From positions 1 to 56,687 of the forward strand of contig SHWA01000004.1 of assembly GCA_009693995.1 (NCBI GenBank): a stretch of 56,687 nucleotides of DNA, given 5' to 3'. The notes under the pieces were generated by a model. It had not been told where the DNA came from. It saw only the letters and a program-made list of their open reading frames with translations, and did no database searches. A program made the position numbers and the translations under genes. Of this stretch, positions 39,442 through 48,577 are shown piece after piece. Source of the stretch: Alphaproteobacteria bacterium (GTDB lineage: Bacteria > Pseudomonadota > Alphaproteobacteria > SHWA01). Every line of letters starts with the position of its first letter. The first letter of the stretch is position 1.

Positions 39442-40758
39442 ATGAACTACCACACCACCGCCAACACCCTCGAACACCTCTGGATGCCCTTCACCGCCAA
39501 CCGCGATTTCAAGGAGAACCCGCGGCTATTCGTGAAGGGACAGGGGGTCTATCTCTGGACCCACAAGGGCGATCAGGTGTTGGACGGGGTGAGCGGCTTG
39601 TTCTGCGTCGCCGCCGGCCATGGCCGGCCCGAGATCCGCGACGCCGTCATGCGCCAGCTCGATACTCTCGACTACGTGCCGCACTTCCAGTTCGGCGCGC
39701 CGCCGTCCTTCGAGCTGGCGCGGCGCATCGCCGCGATCACGCCGGGCGATCTCAATCGCGTGTTCTTCTGCAATTCGGGGTCGGAAGCCGTGGACACCGC
39801 CCTCAAGGTCGCGCTCGCCTACCACCGCGCCCGCGGCGAGGGCACGCGCACTCGTATCGTCGGGCGCGAGAGGGCCTACCACGGGGTCAACTTCGGCGGC
39901 ATGTCGGTCGGCGGCATGGTGAACAATCGTAAGACCTTCGGCCTCGGGCTGCCGGGCGTCGTGCACATGCGCCACACCCAGTTGCCCGAGCACAAGTTCG
40001 TGCGCGGCCAGCCGGAGACCGGCGCCCTGCTCGCCGACGACCTGCAGCGCATGGTCGACCTGCACGGCGCCGACACCATCGCCGCCTGCATCGTCGAGCC
40101 GGTCGCGGGCTCGATCGGCTTTCTGGTTCCGCCCAAGGGCTATCTCGAGCGCCTGCGCGCGATCTGCGACCGCCACAGCATCTTGCTGATCTTCGACGAG
40201 GTGATCTGCGGCTTCGGCCGGGTGGGAAAGGCTTTTGGCGCCCAGGCGTTCGGCGTTACCCCGGACGCCATGACCATGGCCAAGGCGCTGACCAACGGCG
40301 CCATCCCCATGGGTGCCGTGGCCTTCCGGGAAGGGATCTACGACACGATCGTGAACTCGGCCGCTCCGGGCGCGATCGAGCTGTTCCACGGCTATACCTA
40401 TTCGGCCCATCCGGTGGCGAGCGCGGCCGGCTGCGCGACCCAGGAAATCTACGTGCAGGAACGCCTGTTCGAACGCGCGGCCAAGCTGTCGCCGGCGTTT
40501 CTAGACGCGGTCTTCTCGCTCCGCGAGCTGCCCATCGTCACCGACATCCGCGGCTACGGCCTCCTGGCCGCGATCGACGTGGCCCCCTTGGGCACACCCG
40601 GCACGCGCGGCTTCCAGATCATGAAGCAGCTCTACGAGGCCGGGCTCCTGGTCAAGATGACCGGCGATGCGATCCTGATCTCGCCGCCGCTGGTCTCGGA
40701 AGAGAAACACTTCGACGAGCTGGTCGCCAAGGTCAAGGCGACCCTGCAGAAGCACTGA
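39442..40758 (+). CDS. Omega-amino acid:pyruvate aminotransferase (taurine/beta-alanine type)
   Basis: PLP-dependent class III aminotransferase of 438 residues, very like beta-alanine:pyruvate aminotransferase. Signatures are LDTLDYVPHFQFGAPPSFELA, FFCNSGSEAVDTALK, GRERAYHGVNFGGMS, LLIFDEVICGFGRVGKAFG and the PLP Lys in MAKALTNGAIPMGAV. GGGAG precedes ATG 39442. This family includes taurine:pyruvate aminotransferase, which feeds sulfoacetaldehyde to Xsc. A Rid-family gene follows 9 bp later and a TauABC-type importer lies beyond on the other strand, supporting an amine sulfonate or beta-amino acid substrate. Confidence 0.85.
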   Translation: MNYHTTANTLEHLWMPFTANRDFKENPRLFVKGQGVYLWTHKGDQVLDGVSGLFCVAAGHGRPEIRDAVMRQLDTLDYVPHFQFGAPPSFELARRIAAITPGDLNRVFFCNSGSEAVDTALKVALAYHRARGEGTRTRIVGRERAYHGVNFGGMSVGGMVNNRKTFGLGLPGVVHMRHTQLPEHKFVRGQPETGALLADDLQRMVDLHGADTIAACIVEPVAGSIGFLVPPKGYLERLRAICDRHSILLIFDEVICGFGRVGKAFGAQAFGVTPDAMTMAKALTNGAIPMGAVAFREGIYDTIVNSAAPGAIELFHGYTYSAHPVASAAGCATQEIYVQERLFERAAKLSPAFLDAVFSLRELPIVTDIRGYGLLAAIDVAPLGTPGTRGFQIMKQLYEAGLLVKMTGDAILISPPLVSEEKHFDELVAKVKATLQKH

Positions 40759-40767
40759 GGCAGAGCC

Positions 40768-41160
40768 ATGGCGCGCCTGAAGAAGCACACGCCGCGAGAA
40801 ATCGTGCAGCCCTTCGCCGCCTACAGCCAGGGGGTCGAGGTGCCGCCCGGCGCGCGCTGGCTGTTCATCGCCGGCCAGGTCGGCGAGGCGCGGGACGGCA
40901 CCATCCCGAAGGACTCGCAGGCGCAGGTCGACCTGGCGTGGGCCAACGTGCTGGCCGTGCTCGCCTCGGCCAGCATGGGGCCGGAGGACCTGGTGCACGT
41001 CAACGTGTTCATCACCGACGCCGCCGACGTCACGCTCAACCGCAACTCGTGGCGCAAGATCTCCAAGGACGGCGGCCCCGGTATCACCATGGTGACGGTC
41101 AAGCGCCTGTCCCATCCCGACTGGAAGGTTGAGGTGCAGGCGGTCGCGGCCAAGGCCTGA
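40768..41160 (+). CDS. RidA (YjgF/UK114) family protein
   Basis: Rid-family trimeric protein of 130 residues; RidA hydrolyses reactive enamines and imines formed by PLP enzymes. LFIAGQVGEARDG, QVDLAWANVLAVLASASMGPEDLVHVNVF and the end KVEVQAVAA match the family. The Arg that is catalytic in E. coli RidA (position 105) aligns with Thr in GITMVTVKRL, so deaminase activity is doubtful and it may belong to another Rid subfamily. It is 9 bp downstream of the aminotransferase, an arrangement consistent with handling of an unstable imine. Confidence 0.85.
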   Translation: MARLKKHTPREIVQPFAAYSQGVEVPPGARWLFIAGQVGEARDGTIPKDSQAQVDLAWANVLAVLASASMGPEDLVHVNVFITDAADVTLNRNSWRKISKDGGPGITMVTVKRLSHPDWKVEVQAVAAKA

Positions 41161-41178
41161 ACGGGCGGAGCTCGCGGC

Positions 41179-42054
41179 TCAGACCTTGCCCTTCCACGGC
41201 ACCAGGATGGTCTCGAGCCAGCGCATCAGGAGCTCGAACAGATAGGCCACCACGCCGATCAGGATGATGCCGAGAATCACCACGTCGGTGCGCAGGAAAT
41301 TGGACGCGTTGAAGACCATCTGACCGAGGCCCGCGGTTGCCGCCACCATCTCGGCGGCGACCAGGGTGGTCCAGGCCACCCCCATGCCGATGCGCAGGCC
41401 GACCAGGATTTCCGGCAGGGCTGAAGGCAGGATCACGTGCCACAGCACCTGGTTCGATGTCGCCCCCATGGAGAGGGCGGCGTGGATCTGCTCCTGGCTC
41501 GCCGAGCGCACGCCCGAGCGCGCGGCAAGCGCGACCGGCGCGAAGCACGCCAGGAACAGGAGGATGATCTTGGAGCTCTCGTCAATGCCGAACCAGATGA
41601 TCATGAGGGGCAGGTAGGCGAGCGGCGGTAGGGGTCGGTAGAACTCGATAATCGGATCGAACACGCCCCGCGCCCAACGGCTGACCCCCATGCCGAGGCC
41701 GACGGGAATGCCGAGGAGAATGGCGGCGATGAAGGCCGAGAACACGCGCGCGAAGCTGACGCCGAAATGCACCAGGAGCGTGTGGTTGTCCAGCTCGCCC
41801 CCCATGGCCTGGTTGAAGGCGAACCAGACTGCCTCCGGCTTGGGCACGAACAGCGGCTTGACCAGTGGCAACTGGATGCCGAGGAACACCATGTCGCGCG
41901 TCATCAGCCACCAGAACGCGAACAGCACCACCACCGAGACCACGCTGATGACACCGCTCGATCCTTCGCCGGGAGCATGGTAGCGGCTGGTGGTCGGCTT
42001 GGCCTCGGTGGCCCCGGCCGCCGCGGCGGGCGTGGTGTCAACATGGTCGGCCAT
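41179..42054 (-). CDS. tauC: Taurine/sulfonate-type ABC transporter permease
   Basis: Inner-membrane subunit of an SsuC/TauC family importer, 291 residues. Several membrane helices and the EAA loop are seen (EQIHAALSMGATSNQVLWHVILPSALPEIL), which contacts the ATPase. The N-terminal 40 residues are Ala/Thr-rich and cytoplasmic. It is the last of three minus-strand genes in the order tauA, tauB, tauC; only 5 bp separate it from tauB. Start ATG 42054. Ligand specificity comes from the binding protein. Confidence 0.85.
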   Translation of the reverse strand: MADHVDTTPAAAAGATEAKPTTSRYHAPGEGSSGVISVVSVVVLFAFWWLMTRDMVFLGIQLPLVKPLFVPKPEAVWFAFNQAMGGELDNHTLLVHFGVSFARVFSAFIAAILLGIPVGLGMGVSRWARGVFDPIIEFYRPLPPLAYLPLMIIWFGIDESSKIILLFLACFAPVALAARSGVRSASQEQIHAALSMGATSNQVLWHVILPSALPEILVGLRIGMGVAWTTLVAAEMVAATAGLGQMVFNASNFLRTDVVILGIILIGVVAYLFELLMRWLETILVPWKGKV

Positions 42055-42059
42055 GGCCG

Positions 42060-42866
42060 TTACCCGACCGCCGCCTGGGGGTCCACGTCGCGCCGCTGCA
42101 CCTGGGCGAGCACTTCCTCGCGTACGCGAATGAAGTAGGGGTCGGACTTTACCTTGCGCGCGTCGTGGGAGGCGATGTAGCGCCGCCCGAAATCGAGTTC
42201 GTAGGTCTTCTCGATCTTGCCCGGCCTGGGCGTCATCACCACCAGACGGGTGGCCAGGAATACCGCTTCCTCGACCGAATGGGTGATGAAGAAGATCTGG
42301 CGCCCGGTCCGGTGCCAGACATCGAGGATCACCTCCTGCACCTGTTCGCGGGTGAGGGCATCGAGGGCACCCAGCGGTTCGTCCATCAGCAATACCTCGG
42401 GGTCGGAGGCGAGCGCGCGGGCGATGCCGACCCGCTGCTGCATGCCGCCCGAAAGCTCGTAGATCATGCGGTCGGAGAAGTCGGTCAGCGAAACCAGCGC
42501 CAGCTTCTCCAGCGCCACGGCATGGCGCTGGGGGCGGCCCATGCCGCGCATTTTAAGACCGAAGGCGACGTTGTCGATCACGCTCAGCCATGGCATCAGA
42601 GCGTGGCGCTGGAAGACCACCCCGCGGTCGGCGCCGGGGCCGACGATGGCACGGCCGTCCAGCGTGACGCTGCCCTCCGAGGGGCTGAGAAAGCCGGCGA
42701 TCACGTTGAGCAGCGTGGTCTTGCCGCAGCCCGAGGCGCCGAGGGCGACGGTAAACTCGCCGGCGCGCATGGTCAGGTTGATCTGGCTCAAGGCATCGAT
42801 GATGCCCTGCCCCGTTTGGTAGCGAACCGAAAGGTTCCTAACTTCCAGGATCGACAAGGGAGGCAC
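42060..42866 (-). CDS. tauB: Taurine/sulfonate-type ABC transporter ATP-binding protein
   Basis: ABC ATPase of about 268 residues. Walker [11 protein letters not shown]-loop [11 protein letters not shown], signature [15 protein letters not shown], Walker [13 protein letters not shown] and switch His in FITHSVEEA are intact. The C-terminus [28 protein letters not shown] is close to TauB. I start it at GTG 42866; TTG 42857 is an alternative and the longer frame to 42944 adds an Arg-rich unconserved stretch. It energises the permease encoded 5 bp downstream. Confidence 0.87.
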   Translation of the reverse strand: MPPLSILEVRNLSVRYQTGQGIIDALSQINLTMRAGEFTVALGASGCGKTTLLNVIAGFLSPSEGSVTLDGRAIVGPGADRGVVFQRHALMPWLSVIDNVAFGLKMRGMGRPQRHAVALEKLALVSLTDFSDRMIYELSGGMQQRVGIARALASDPEVLLMDEPLGALDALTREQVQEVILDVWHRTGRQIFFITHSVEEAVFLATRLVVMTPRPGKIEKTYELDFGRRYIASHDARKVKSDPYFIRVREEVLAQVQRRDVDPQAAVG

Positions 42867-42962
42867 CTCGGGCCGTTGCGATCGGGTCGTGCCCGCACCG
42901 GCGATGGCCGGGCGACGACGGTGGGCGGCGGGCCCGGCCAGCATTGGCCGGGCCCGGGTCGC

Positions 42963-43976
42963 CTATTTCTTCATTGCCGCCTTGACGTAAACGTCGGTCA
43001 CGAACTTGGAGTAGTCGGCCTGAACCGTGGTCACGCGGCCCTGCTCCTTGAGAAAGTTGGCGGTGTCGGTCAGCGCCTTAGCGACCCCGCCTTCCATACC
43101 ACCGCCGAGCCAGGTCTTGGACGCCTCCTCCTCCAGGGTGGGGAGGCCGTAGGAGGCCATCATCGCCGGCACGTCGGGCAGGTCGGCCTTGGTCACCTTG
43201 GCCACCGCCTTCGCCTCGGCCGAATCGGCCGTCCACTTGGACCGGTTGGCCTTGTACTTGGCGTTGGTCGCCTCGATCACCTGGATCATCTTGACCAGGA
43301 AGTCGGTGTTCTTCTCCGCCCAGGCCTTGTTGACGATCATGCAGTCGAAAGTCGGCCGACCCATCTTGGCGATGTCGGTAGCCGACATCAGCACCTTGCC
43401 GTTCTTCTTGATCTTCGAGAGCACCGGGTCCCAGACGAAGGCGGCGTCGATATCGCCCCGTTCCCAGGCGGCCGCGATCTCTGGCGGGCGCAGGTTGCGG
43501 ATGTCCGCGTCCTTCGGATTGACGCCGCCCTTCTCGAGCGCGAACAGCAGCTGGTAGTGGGAGGTGGAGACGAATGGCGTGGCCAGCTTCTTGCCCTTCA
43601 CGTCCTTGATCGAATTGATCCCTGAGCCGTTGCGGGCGACCAGTTGCTCGCTCTCGCCGATGTCGTCGAGGATGTAGAAGACTAGGATGTCGAGGCCCTG
43701 GGAGGCCGCCGTCGCCGCCGGGCTCGATCCGACCTCGCCGATTGACACCGCGCCCGCCGCCATGGCCTTGATCACGTCGGCGCCGGTTGGAATCAGGCGC
43801 CAGTCGATCTTGTATCCGGTCGCCTTCTCGATCTCGCCGGAATCCATCGCCGCCCTCATCGGCAGTACCATGTCCTGGTGCGCGATAGTGACTTCCTTGG
43901 GCTGCGCCTGAACCGGCGACGCTGCCATGCCGAGCGCGAGAACCACCGCCAGCGCGCCTGAGACCGTTCCTCTCAT
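42963..43976 (-). CDS. tauA: Taurine ABC transporter substrate-binding protein
   Basis: Periplasmic binding protein of about 337 residues. ATG 43976 has an AGGAGG site 6 bases upstream and gives a clean signal peptide (SGALAVVLALGMAASPVQA). The mature sequence follows TauA: VDWRLIPTGADVIKAMAAG-like start, IGEVGSSPAATAASQGLDI, LATPFVSTSHYQLLFALEKGG, RPPEIAAAWERGDIDAAFVWDP and TANFLKEQGRVTTVQADYSKFV. It is the first gene of tauABC. Related proteins bind aliphatic sulfonates or nitrate, but the pattern is closest to taurine. Confidence 0.87.
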   Translation of the reverse strand: MRGTVSGALAVVLALGMAASPVQAQPKEVTIAHQDMVLPMRAAMDSGEIEKATGYKIDWRLIPTGADVIKAMAAGAVSIGEVGSSPAATAASQGLDILVFYILDDIGESEQLVARNGSGINSIKDVKGKKLATPFVSTSHYQLLFALEKGGVNPKDADIRNLRPPEIAAAWERGDIDAAFVWDPVLSKIKKNGKVLMSATDIAKMGRPTFDCMIVNKAWAEKNTDFLVKMIQVIEATNAKYKANRSKWTADSAEAKAVAKVTKADLPDVPAMMASYGLPTLEEEASKTWLGGGMEGGVAKALTDTANFLKEQGRVTTVQADYSKFVTDVYVKAAMKK

Positions 43977-44147
43977 GTCCGTCCTCCTATGATCCAGAGC
44001 TCCGGTACCGGCACTGGTCGCGTGCGCTCCCGATGAGTCTCTGTTCTGGTTGCGACGGCCCAGAGCGGGCCGCCGATCCGCGACTTTCAAGCGACTGAAC
44101 GCTAGCGCAAGGGACCGGTGGAAGCCAGGGCGGCGACCGCCACGGCC

Positions 44148-44810
44148 TCAGCCCTGGGCCGGAATCGTGGGACGGAAGCGCATCTCCTCCTCGGGCGGCA
44201 TGGTCTCCTGCCACGCAGGCAGCTTGGCGATCCGGTCGCGCAAGGATTCCAGCTTGGGGAAGCTGCCCTTGGGGAACGCGTCGGGGAAGCCGTCGATTCC
44301 TGGGCGCTGGGCGAACTGGATGACAACCGCCGTGGTGATGTCGGCCTGGGTCATGCGCGCGCTCTCCAGCCAGGGAGTCTGCGGCAGCGACTCGAGCCAG
44401 GTGAGCGCCTCGCGGGTCTGCGACAGATTGTGGTCGATCCAGGGCTGATGCACCTTCTCCGGCGGATGCATGGTGAACTCGTAGACCGAGTGCACCACCT
44501 TCTCCAGCGCGCCCATGGCCGCAACCACCAGGCGCATGACCTTGTGCCGGCCGGGCTCGGTCAGCGGGATCAGGGCCTTATCAGGACCCACGGTCTGATC
44601 GAGATAGTCGAGTATGGCGTTGCTGTCGAACAGCACCTCGCCGTTGTCGAGGACCAGGGCCGGCACCCGGCCGACGGGGTTGTAGGAGCGCATCTCCTTG
44701 AGATTGCCCCAGGCTGTGATCGGCTTGTGGTCATAGGGAATGCCGAGGGTCTTCAAGCTGATGGCGGCGCGGCGGGCGAACGGCGAGCGGTAGCGGCCGA
44801 CGAGCATCAT
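44148..44810 (-). CDS. Glutathione S-transferase family protein
   Basis: Intact GST of 220 residues from ATG 44810 (GGAGG 10 bases upstream). The N-terminal thioredoxin fold starts LVGRYRSPFARRAAISLKTLGIPYDH, with NPVGRVPALVLDNGEVLFDSNAILDYLD holding the cis-Pro and glutathione-binding DS. The helical domain contains ARMTQADITTAVVIQF. Start segment SPFARR places Ser as likely glutathione-activating residue. It is divergent from the hydrolase gene. No substrate can be inferred. Confidence 0.85.
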   Translation of the reverse strand: MMLVGRYRSPFARRAAISLKTLGIPYDHKPITAWGNLKEMRSYNPVGRVPALVLDNGEVLFDSNAILDYLDQTVGPDKALIPLTEPGRHKVMRLVVAAMGALEKVVHSVYEFTMHPPEKVHQPWIDHNLSQTREALTWLESLPQTPWLESARMTQADITTAVVIQFAQRPGIDGFPDAFPKGSFPKLESLRDRIAKLPAWQETMPPEEEMRFRPTIPAQG

Positions 44811-44945
44811 GGCGGCGAGTCCTCCGGAGACGGTTGCGGCCAAACCTAATGGTCGCCCCCTGGGCTGCCAAGCGGCGCCTCTCGACAGTCCGAATCGCCT
44901 GTGTCCAAATGCCGGCGCGACGCCTGCAACCGGGGGATTTAAAGT

Positions 44946-45806
44946 ATGGCCAGGACGCCGACCGCGAAAGAGATCGATCACATCAACCTCGAATACCTGC
45001 CGCGCCTGACGGTCAAGAACGCAGACGAGTACCTGCAGAAATCCGCCAAGCGCAGCGCCCGGGTGCGCAAGCAGCTCGCCTGTCACCTCGACGTCGCCTA
45101 CGGCGACACGGCGGGTCAGACGCTCGACGTCTTCCCGGCGGCACGCAAGGGCGCGCCGGTGCACGTCTTCATCCACGGCGGCTACTGGCGGGCGCTGGAC
45201 AAGCACATCTACAGCCATGTCGCCGCGCCCATGGTCGCCGCCGGGGCGACCGTGGTGCTGCCCAACTACGACCTCTGCCCCAAGGTGCGCATCACCGACA
45301 TCGTCGACCAGGTGCGCCGCGCGATCGTCTGGGTCTACAAGAACATCGCCCGGCACAACGGCGACCCGAAGCGCATCTTCGTCTCCGGCCACTCGGCCGG
45401 CGGGCACCTCACCGGCATGATGATCGCGACCGACTGGGCCAAGCTCGCCGGCCTGCCGAAGGATTTGATCAAAGGTACTGCGCCGCTCTCCGGCCTGTTC
45501 GACGTCGAGCCGCACCGCCACACCCAGTTGCAGCCGGACATCCGCCTGACCGCGCGCGAGGCGCGGCTGATGAGCCCGATGTTCCTGCCCCCCGTGGCCA
45601 CGGGGCCGGCCATCGTCGCGGTCGGCGGCGTCGAGCCGGACAGCTTCCACTGGCAGTCCCTGGAGTACGCCGCCCGGCTCCGCCTGCATGGGATCAAGGC
45701 CGAGTACGTCGCCACCCCCGGCGACAACCATTTCGCCATCATTGACCGCCTCGGCAACGCCAAGGACCCGCTCACCCGGGCGCTGATCGCGCAGATGGGC
45801 CTTTGA
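44946..45806 (+). CDS. Alpha/beta hydrolase (kynurenine formamidase/esterase-like)
   Basis: Serine hydrolase of 286 residues. The oxyanion motif VFIHGGYWRAL, nucleophile elbow VSGHSAGGHLTGMM, and a late GDNHFAIIDRL with the catalytic His are present. HGGYW and the overall order match the arylformamidase / BD-FAE esterase group. No tryptophan or kynurenine genes are close. It lies upstream of the sauS-type operon on the same strand but is separated from it by an intergenic promoter. Confidence 0.82.
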   Translation: MARTPTAKEIDHINLEYLPRLTVKNADEYLQKSAKRSARVRKQLACHLDVAYGDTAGQTLDVFPAARKGAPVHVFIHGGYWRALDKHIYSHVAAPMVAAGATVVLPNYDLCPKVRITDIVDQVRRAIVWVYKNIARHNGDPKRIFVSGHSAGGHLTGMMIATDWAKLAGLPKDLIKGTAPLSGLFDVEPHRHTQLQPDIRLTAREARLMSPMFLPPVATGPAIVAVGGVEPDSFHWQSLEYAARLRLHGIKAEYVATPGDNHFAIIDRLGNAKDPLTRALIAQMGL

Positions 45807-45824
45807 CGAGCTAGCGGACTGATT

Positions 45825-45843
45825 TGTTCCATTATTCGGAACA
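45825..45843. promoter_or_regulatory. Palindromic operator-like site upstream of sauS
   Basis: TGTTCC-N7-GGAACA, a 19-bp palindrome of the TTCC/GGAA type often bound by IclR-family regulators. It ends 11 bp before the -35 box, a usual activator position. No regulator gene is visible nearby. Confidence 0.5.
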
Positions 45844-45854
45844 GCCCGGTCCGC

Positions 45855-45884
45855 TTGGCAGGATTGCGCGCCAGGCGATATAAC
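45855..45884 (+). promoter_or_regulatory. Sigma-70-type promoter of the sauS operon
   Basis: TTGGCA (45855-45860) and TATAAC (45879-45884) are separated by 18 bp, each matching the consensus at five of six positions. The start codon of sauS is 84 bp downstream. Confidence 0.6.
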
Positions 45885-45967
45885 TTCCAAAAGGCTTGAC
45901 CGAGTCGCGCCGACCAGCGCGCGCGTCCGTCCGTGCCAGCGCCAGAATAAGCCCGGGAGCCGTAGCC

Positions 45968-47413
45968 ATGAGCCAGCAGAGCGCCGCTGCCCTGTCCCCG
46001 ACCGCGGCCAAGGTGGTGCCGAGCGAGATTGCCCTAGTCGCCGACATGATCCAGCGCGCGCGCCGGGCGATGGCGGTGCTCGCGGACGCCTCCCAGACGC
46101 GGGTGGACGAGGCGGTGACCGCGCTCGCCTGGTCGATCTACCGCGAGGACCATGCGCAGGAACTCGCCGAGCTCGCGGTCGCCGACACCGGTCTCGGCAA
46201 TGTCCCCGACAAGGTCCGCAAGAACCAGCGCAAGACCTTCGGCACGTTGCGCGACCTGCTGCGTGCCCGCACCGTCGGCGTGATCGAGGAACTGCCCGAG
46301 AAGGGCCTGGTCAAGTACGCCAAGCCGGTCGGTGTGGTCGGCGCAGTCTGCCCCTCGACCAACCCGGCGGCCACCACGGTGAACAAGGCGATGATGGCGC
46401 TCAAGGGCGCCAACGCGGTGGTGATTGCACCTTCCCCGGCCGGCTCGGGCACCACGCGGCGCACCTGCGATCTGATGCGTGCCGAGCTGAAGAAGATTGG
46501 CCTGCCCGAGGACCTGGTGCAGTGCCTGCCCGATCCCGTCACCAAGGAGATGACCCAGGCCCTGCTGGAGCTGTCGGATCTGGCTGTGGTGACCGGCAGC
46601 CAGGACAATGTGCGCCGCGCGTATCGCAGCGGCACCCCGGCCATCGGCGTCGGCGCCGGCAACGTGCCGGTGATCATCGACACTTCCGCCGATCTCGACC
46701 AGGCGGCGCGCCTGATCTGCCAATCCAAGACCTTCGACAACGCGACCTCGTGCAGCGCGGAGAACGCGCTGGTGATCGTCGATGCGGTCTACGACCGGGC
46801 GATAGCGGCGCTGCAGCGGGCCGGCGGATTCATGGCCAGCGCCGCCGAGAAGAAGCAGATCCAGGACGTGCTGTGGGCCGGCGGCAGGCTCAACCGGCAC
46901 GTGATCGCCAAGGACGCCGACGTGTTCGCCCGCGCCTGCGGCCTGCCGCAGGCGGCCCTCGCCTGCAAGTTCTTCATGGTCGAGGAAGGCGGAGTCGGCA
47001 AGGCCTATCCGTTCTCCGGCGAGAAGCTGTCACTCGCGCTTGCCGTCTACCGCGCCCGTGACATCGACGCCGCGATTCTGCGCGTGCAGGAAATCCTGAA
47101 CTACCAGGGCATGGGCCATTCCTGCGGCATCCACACCCGCGACCTCGCCACCCCGCGCCGGATCGCCGAGCGCCTGAACGTGGTCCGCGTCCTGGTCAAC
47201 CAGGCCCATTGCGTCGGCAACGGCGGCAGCTTCGACAACGGCCTCGGCTTCACCCTCACCATGGGCTGCGGCACCTGGGCCAAGAACAGCATCTCCGAGA
47301 ACCTGAGCTACCAGCACTTCATCAACATCACCCACCTCTCGACCGTGATTCCTGAGGACCTGCCAAGCGAAGAAGCGCTCTTCGGCGCCCATTGGTCGCG
47401 CTACGGCCACTGA
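45968..47413 (+). CDS. sauS: Sulfoacetaldehyde dehydrogenase (acylating), SauS-like
   Basis: CoA-acylating aldehyde dehydrogenase of about 481 residues. SauS reduces sulfoacetyl-CoA to sulfoacetaldehyde in sulfoacetate catabolism. Cofactor segment GVVGAVCPSTNPAATTVNKAMMALKGANAV and catalytic Cys262 in FDNATSCSAENALV are seen, with GMGHSCGIHTRD and MGCGTWAKNSISENL near the end as in SauS. GGGAG precedes ATG 45968. It is followed within 6 bp by a two-subunit acyl-CoA ligase, the gene set expected for sulfoacetate. Acetaldehyde, succinate-semialdehyde or malonate-semialdehyde enzymes of the same family are alternatives. Confidence 0.72.
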   Translation: MSQQSAAALSPTAAKVVPSEIALVADMIQRARRAMAVLADASQTRVDEAVTALAWSIYREDHAQELAELAVADTGLGNVPDKVRKNQRKTFGTLRDLLRARTVGVIEELPEKGLVKYAKPVGVVGAVCPSTNPAATTVNKAMMALKGANAVVIAPSPAGSGTTRRTCDLMRAELKKIGLPEDLVQCLPDPVTKEMTQALLELSDLAVVTGSQDNVRRAYRSGTPAIGVGAGNVPVIIDTSADLDQAARLICQSKTFDNATSCSAENALVIVDAVYDRAIAALQRAGGFMASAAEKKQIQDVLWAGGRLNRHVIAKDADVFARACGLPQAALACKFFMVEEGGVGKAYPFSGEKLSLALAVYRARDIDAAILRVQEILNYQGMGHSCGIHTRDLATPRRIAERLNVVRVLVNQAHCVGNGGSFDNGLGFTLTMGCGTWAKNSISENLSYQHFINITHLSTVIPEDLPSEEALFGAHWSRYGH

Positions 47414-47419
47414 CGCTCC

Positions 47420-48577
47420 ATGGACTTCGAGGAGCACGCGGCCAAGCCGCTGCTGGCGGCGGCCGGCATTCGCACCCCCAAGGGACGCCTGGCGCTGAGC
47501 GCGGCGGACGCCGCCCTGGCCGCCACGGAGCTGGGCGTGCGCGCGGTGGTGAAGGCGCAGGTCGCCACGGGCAAGCGCGGCAAGGCCGGCGGCATCAAGG
47601 TGGTGGCCTCCGCCACTGAGGCAACGGCGGCGGCGGAGCGCATCCTCGGCCTCGAGATCGGCGGCTATCCTGTCCAGCGCCTGCTGGTCGAGGAGGCCGC
47701 CGACATCGCGCGCGAGTTCTACGCGGCGGTGATGAACGACGCGACCTCGAAGGGACCCCTGCTTCTCTTTTCGACCGCCGGCGGCATGGACATCGAGGAG
47801 GTGTTTGCGACCCGCCCCGAGACCGTCCGCCGCCAGCCGATCGACATCCGCGCCGGCCTCGACGCCCGGGCCGCCGCCGACATTCTCGCCGGTCTCGATC
47901 TCGACGCCGGCCTCCGCACCCGGCTCGGCAAGATCCTCGCCGCGCTCTACCGCGTCTACCGCACGCGCGACGCCGAGCTGGTCGAGATCAACCCGCTCGC
48001 CCTGACGCGCTCGGGCGACCTGGTCGCCCTCGACTGCAAGTTCACTCTGGACGATGCCGCCAAGGGCCGCCAGGCGGACATCGCCAAGCTCGGCGCGCCG
48101 GCTCCGGCGACCGCGCTGGAGCAGCGCGGCCAGGAGCAGGGCCTCTACTTCATCGAGCTCGACGGCGACGTGGGCGTGCTGGCCAACGGCGCCGGCCTGA
48201 CCATGACCACCATGGACGCGGTGCGCCATTATGGTGGCCGCGCCGCCAACTTCCTCGAGATCGGCGGCCAATCCTACACCAAGGCGACGGCCGGCCTCGA
48301 CCTGGTGCTGGCGAACCCGAACGTGACGAGCCTGGTGATCAACTTCTGCGGCGCCTTCGCCCGTACCGACGTGATGGCGGAAGGCGTGGTGCAGGCGTGG
48401 AAAACCTTGCAGCCGACGCTGCCGGTGTTCTTTTCCATCCACGGCACCGGGGAGAAGGAGGCGATCGCCCTGGTGCGCCGCGAGCTCGGCTTCGAGCCCT
48501 ACGACGTCATGGACGACGCGGTGAAGGCCGCCGTTGCCGCCGCCAAGGGGGCCACCGCGCGAGGGTCCCGGCCATGA
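47420..48577 (+). CDS. ADP-forming acyl-CoA ligase, beta (SucC-like) subunit
   Basis: ATP-grasp subunit of the succinyl-CoA synthetase superfamily, 385 residues. DFEEHAAKPLLAAAGIRTPKG, VVKAQVATGKRGKAGGIK (nucleotide loop), LVEEAADIAREFYAAV, ELVEINPLALT (Mg-binding) and NGAGLTMTTMDAVRHYGG followed by ANFLEIGG are SucC hallmarks. It is not in a TCA operon; it overlaps the alpha-subunit gene by ATGA and follows sauS by 6 bp. I infer a sulfoacetate-CoA ligase (the SauPQ type proposed in other alphaproteobacteria); a malate-CoA or succinate-CoA ligase is the main alternative. Confidence 0.78.
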   Translation: MDFEEHAAKPLLAAAGIRTPKGRLALSAADAALAATELGVRAVVKAQVATGKRGKAGGIKVVASATEATAAAERILGLEIGGYPVQRLLVEEAADIAREFYAAVMNDATSKGPLLLFSTAGGMDIEEVFATRPETVRRQPIDIRAGLDARAAADILAGLDLDAGLRTRLGKILAALYRVYRTRDAELVEINPLALTRSGDLVALDCKFTLDDAAKGRQADIAKLGAPAPATALEQRGQEQGLYFIELDGDVGVLANGAGLTMTTMDAVRHYGGRAANFLEIGGQSYTKATAGLDLVLANPNVTSLVINFCGAFARTDVMAEGVVQAWKTLQPTLPVFFSIHGTGEKEAIALVRRELGFEPYDVMDDAVKAAVAAAKGATARGSRP

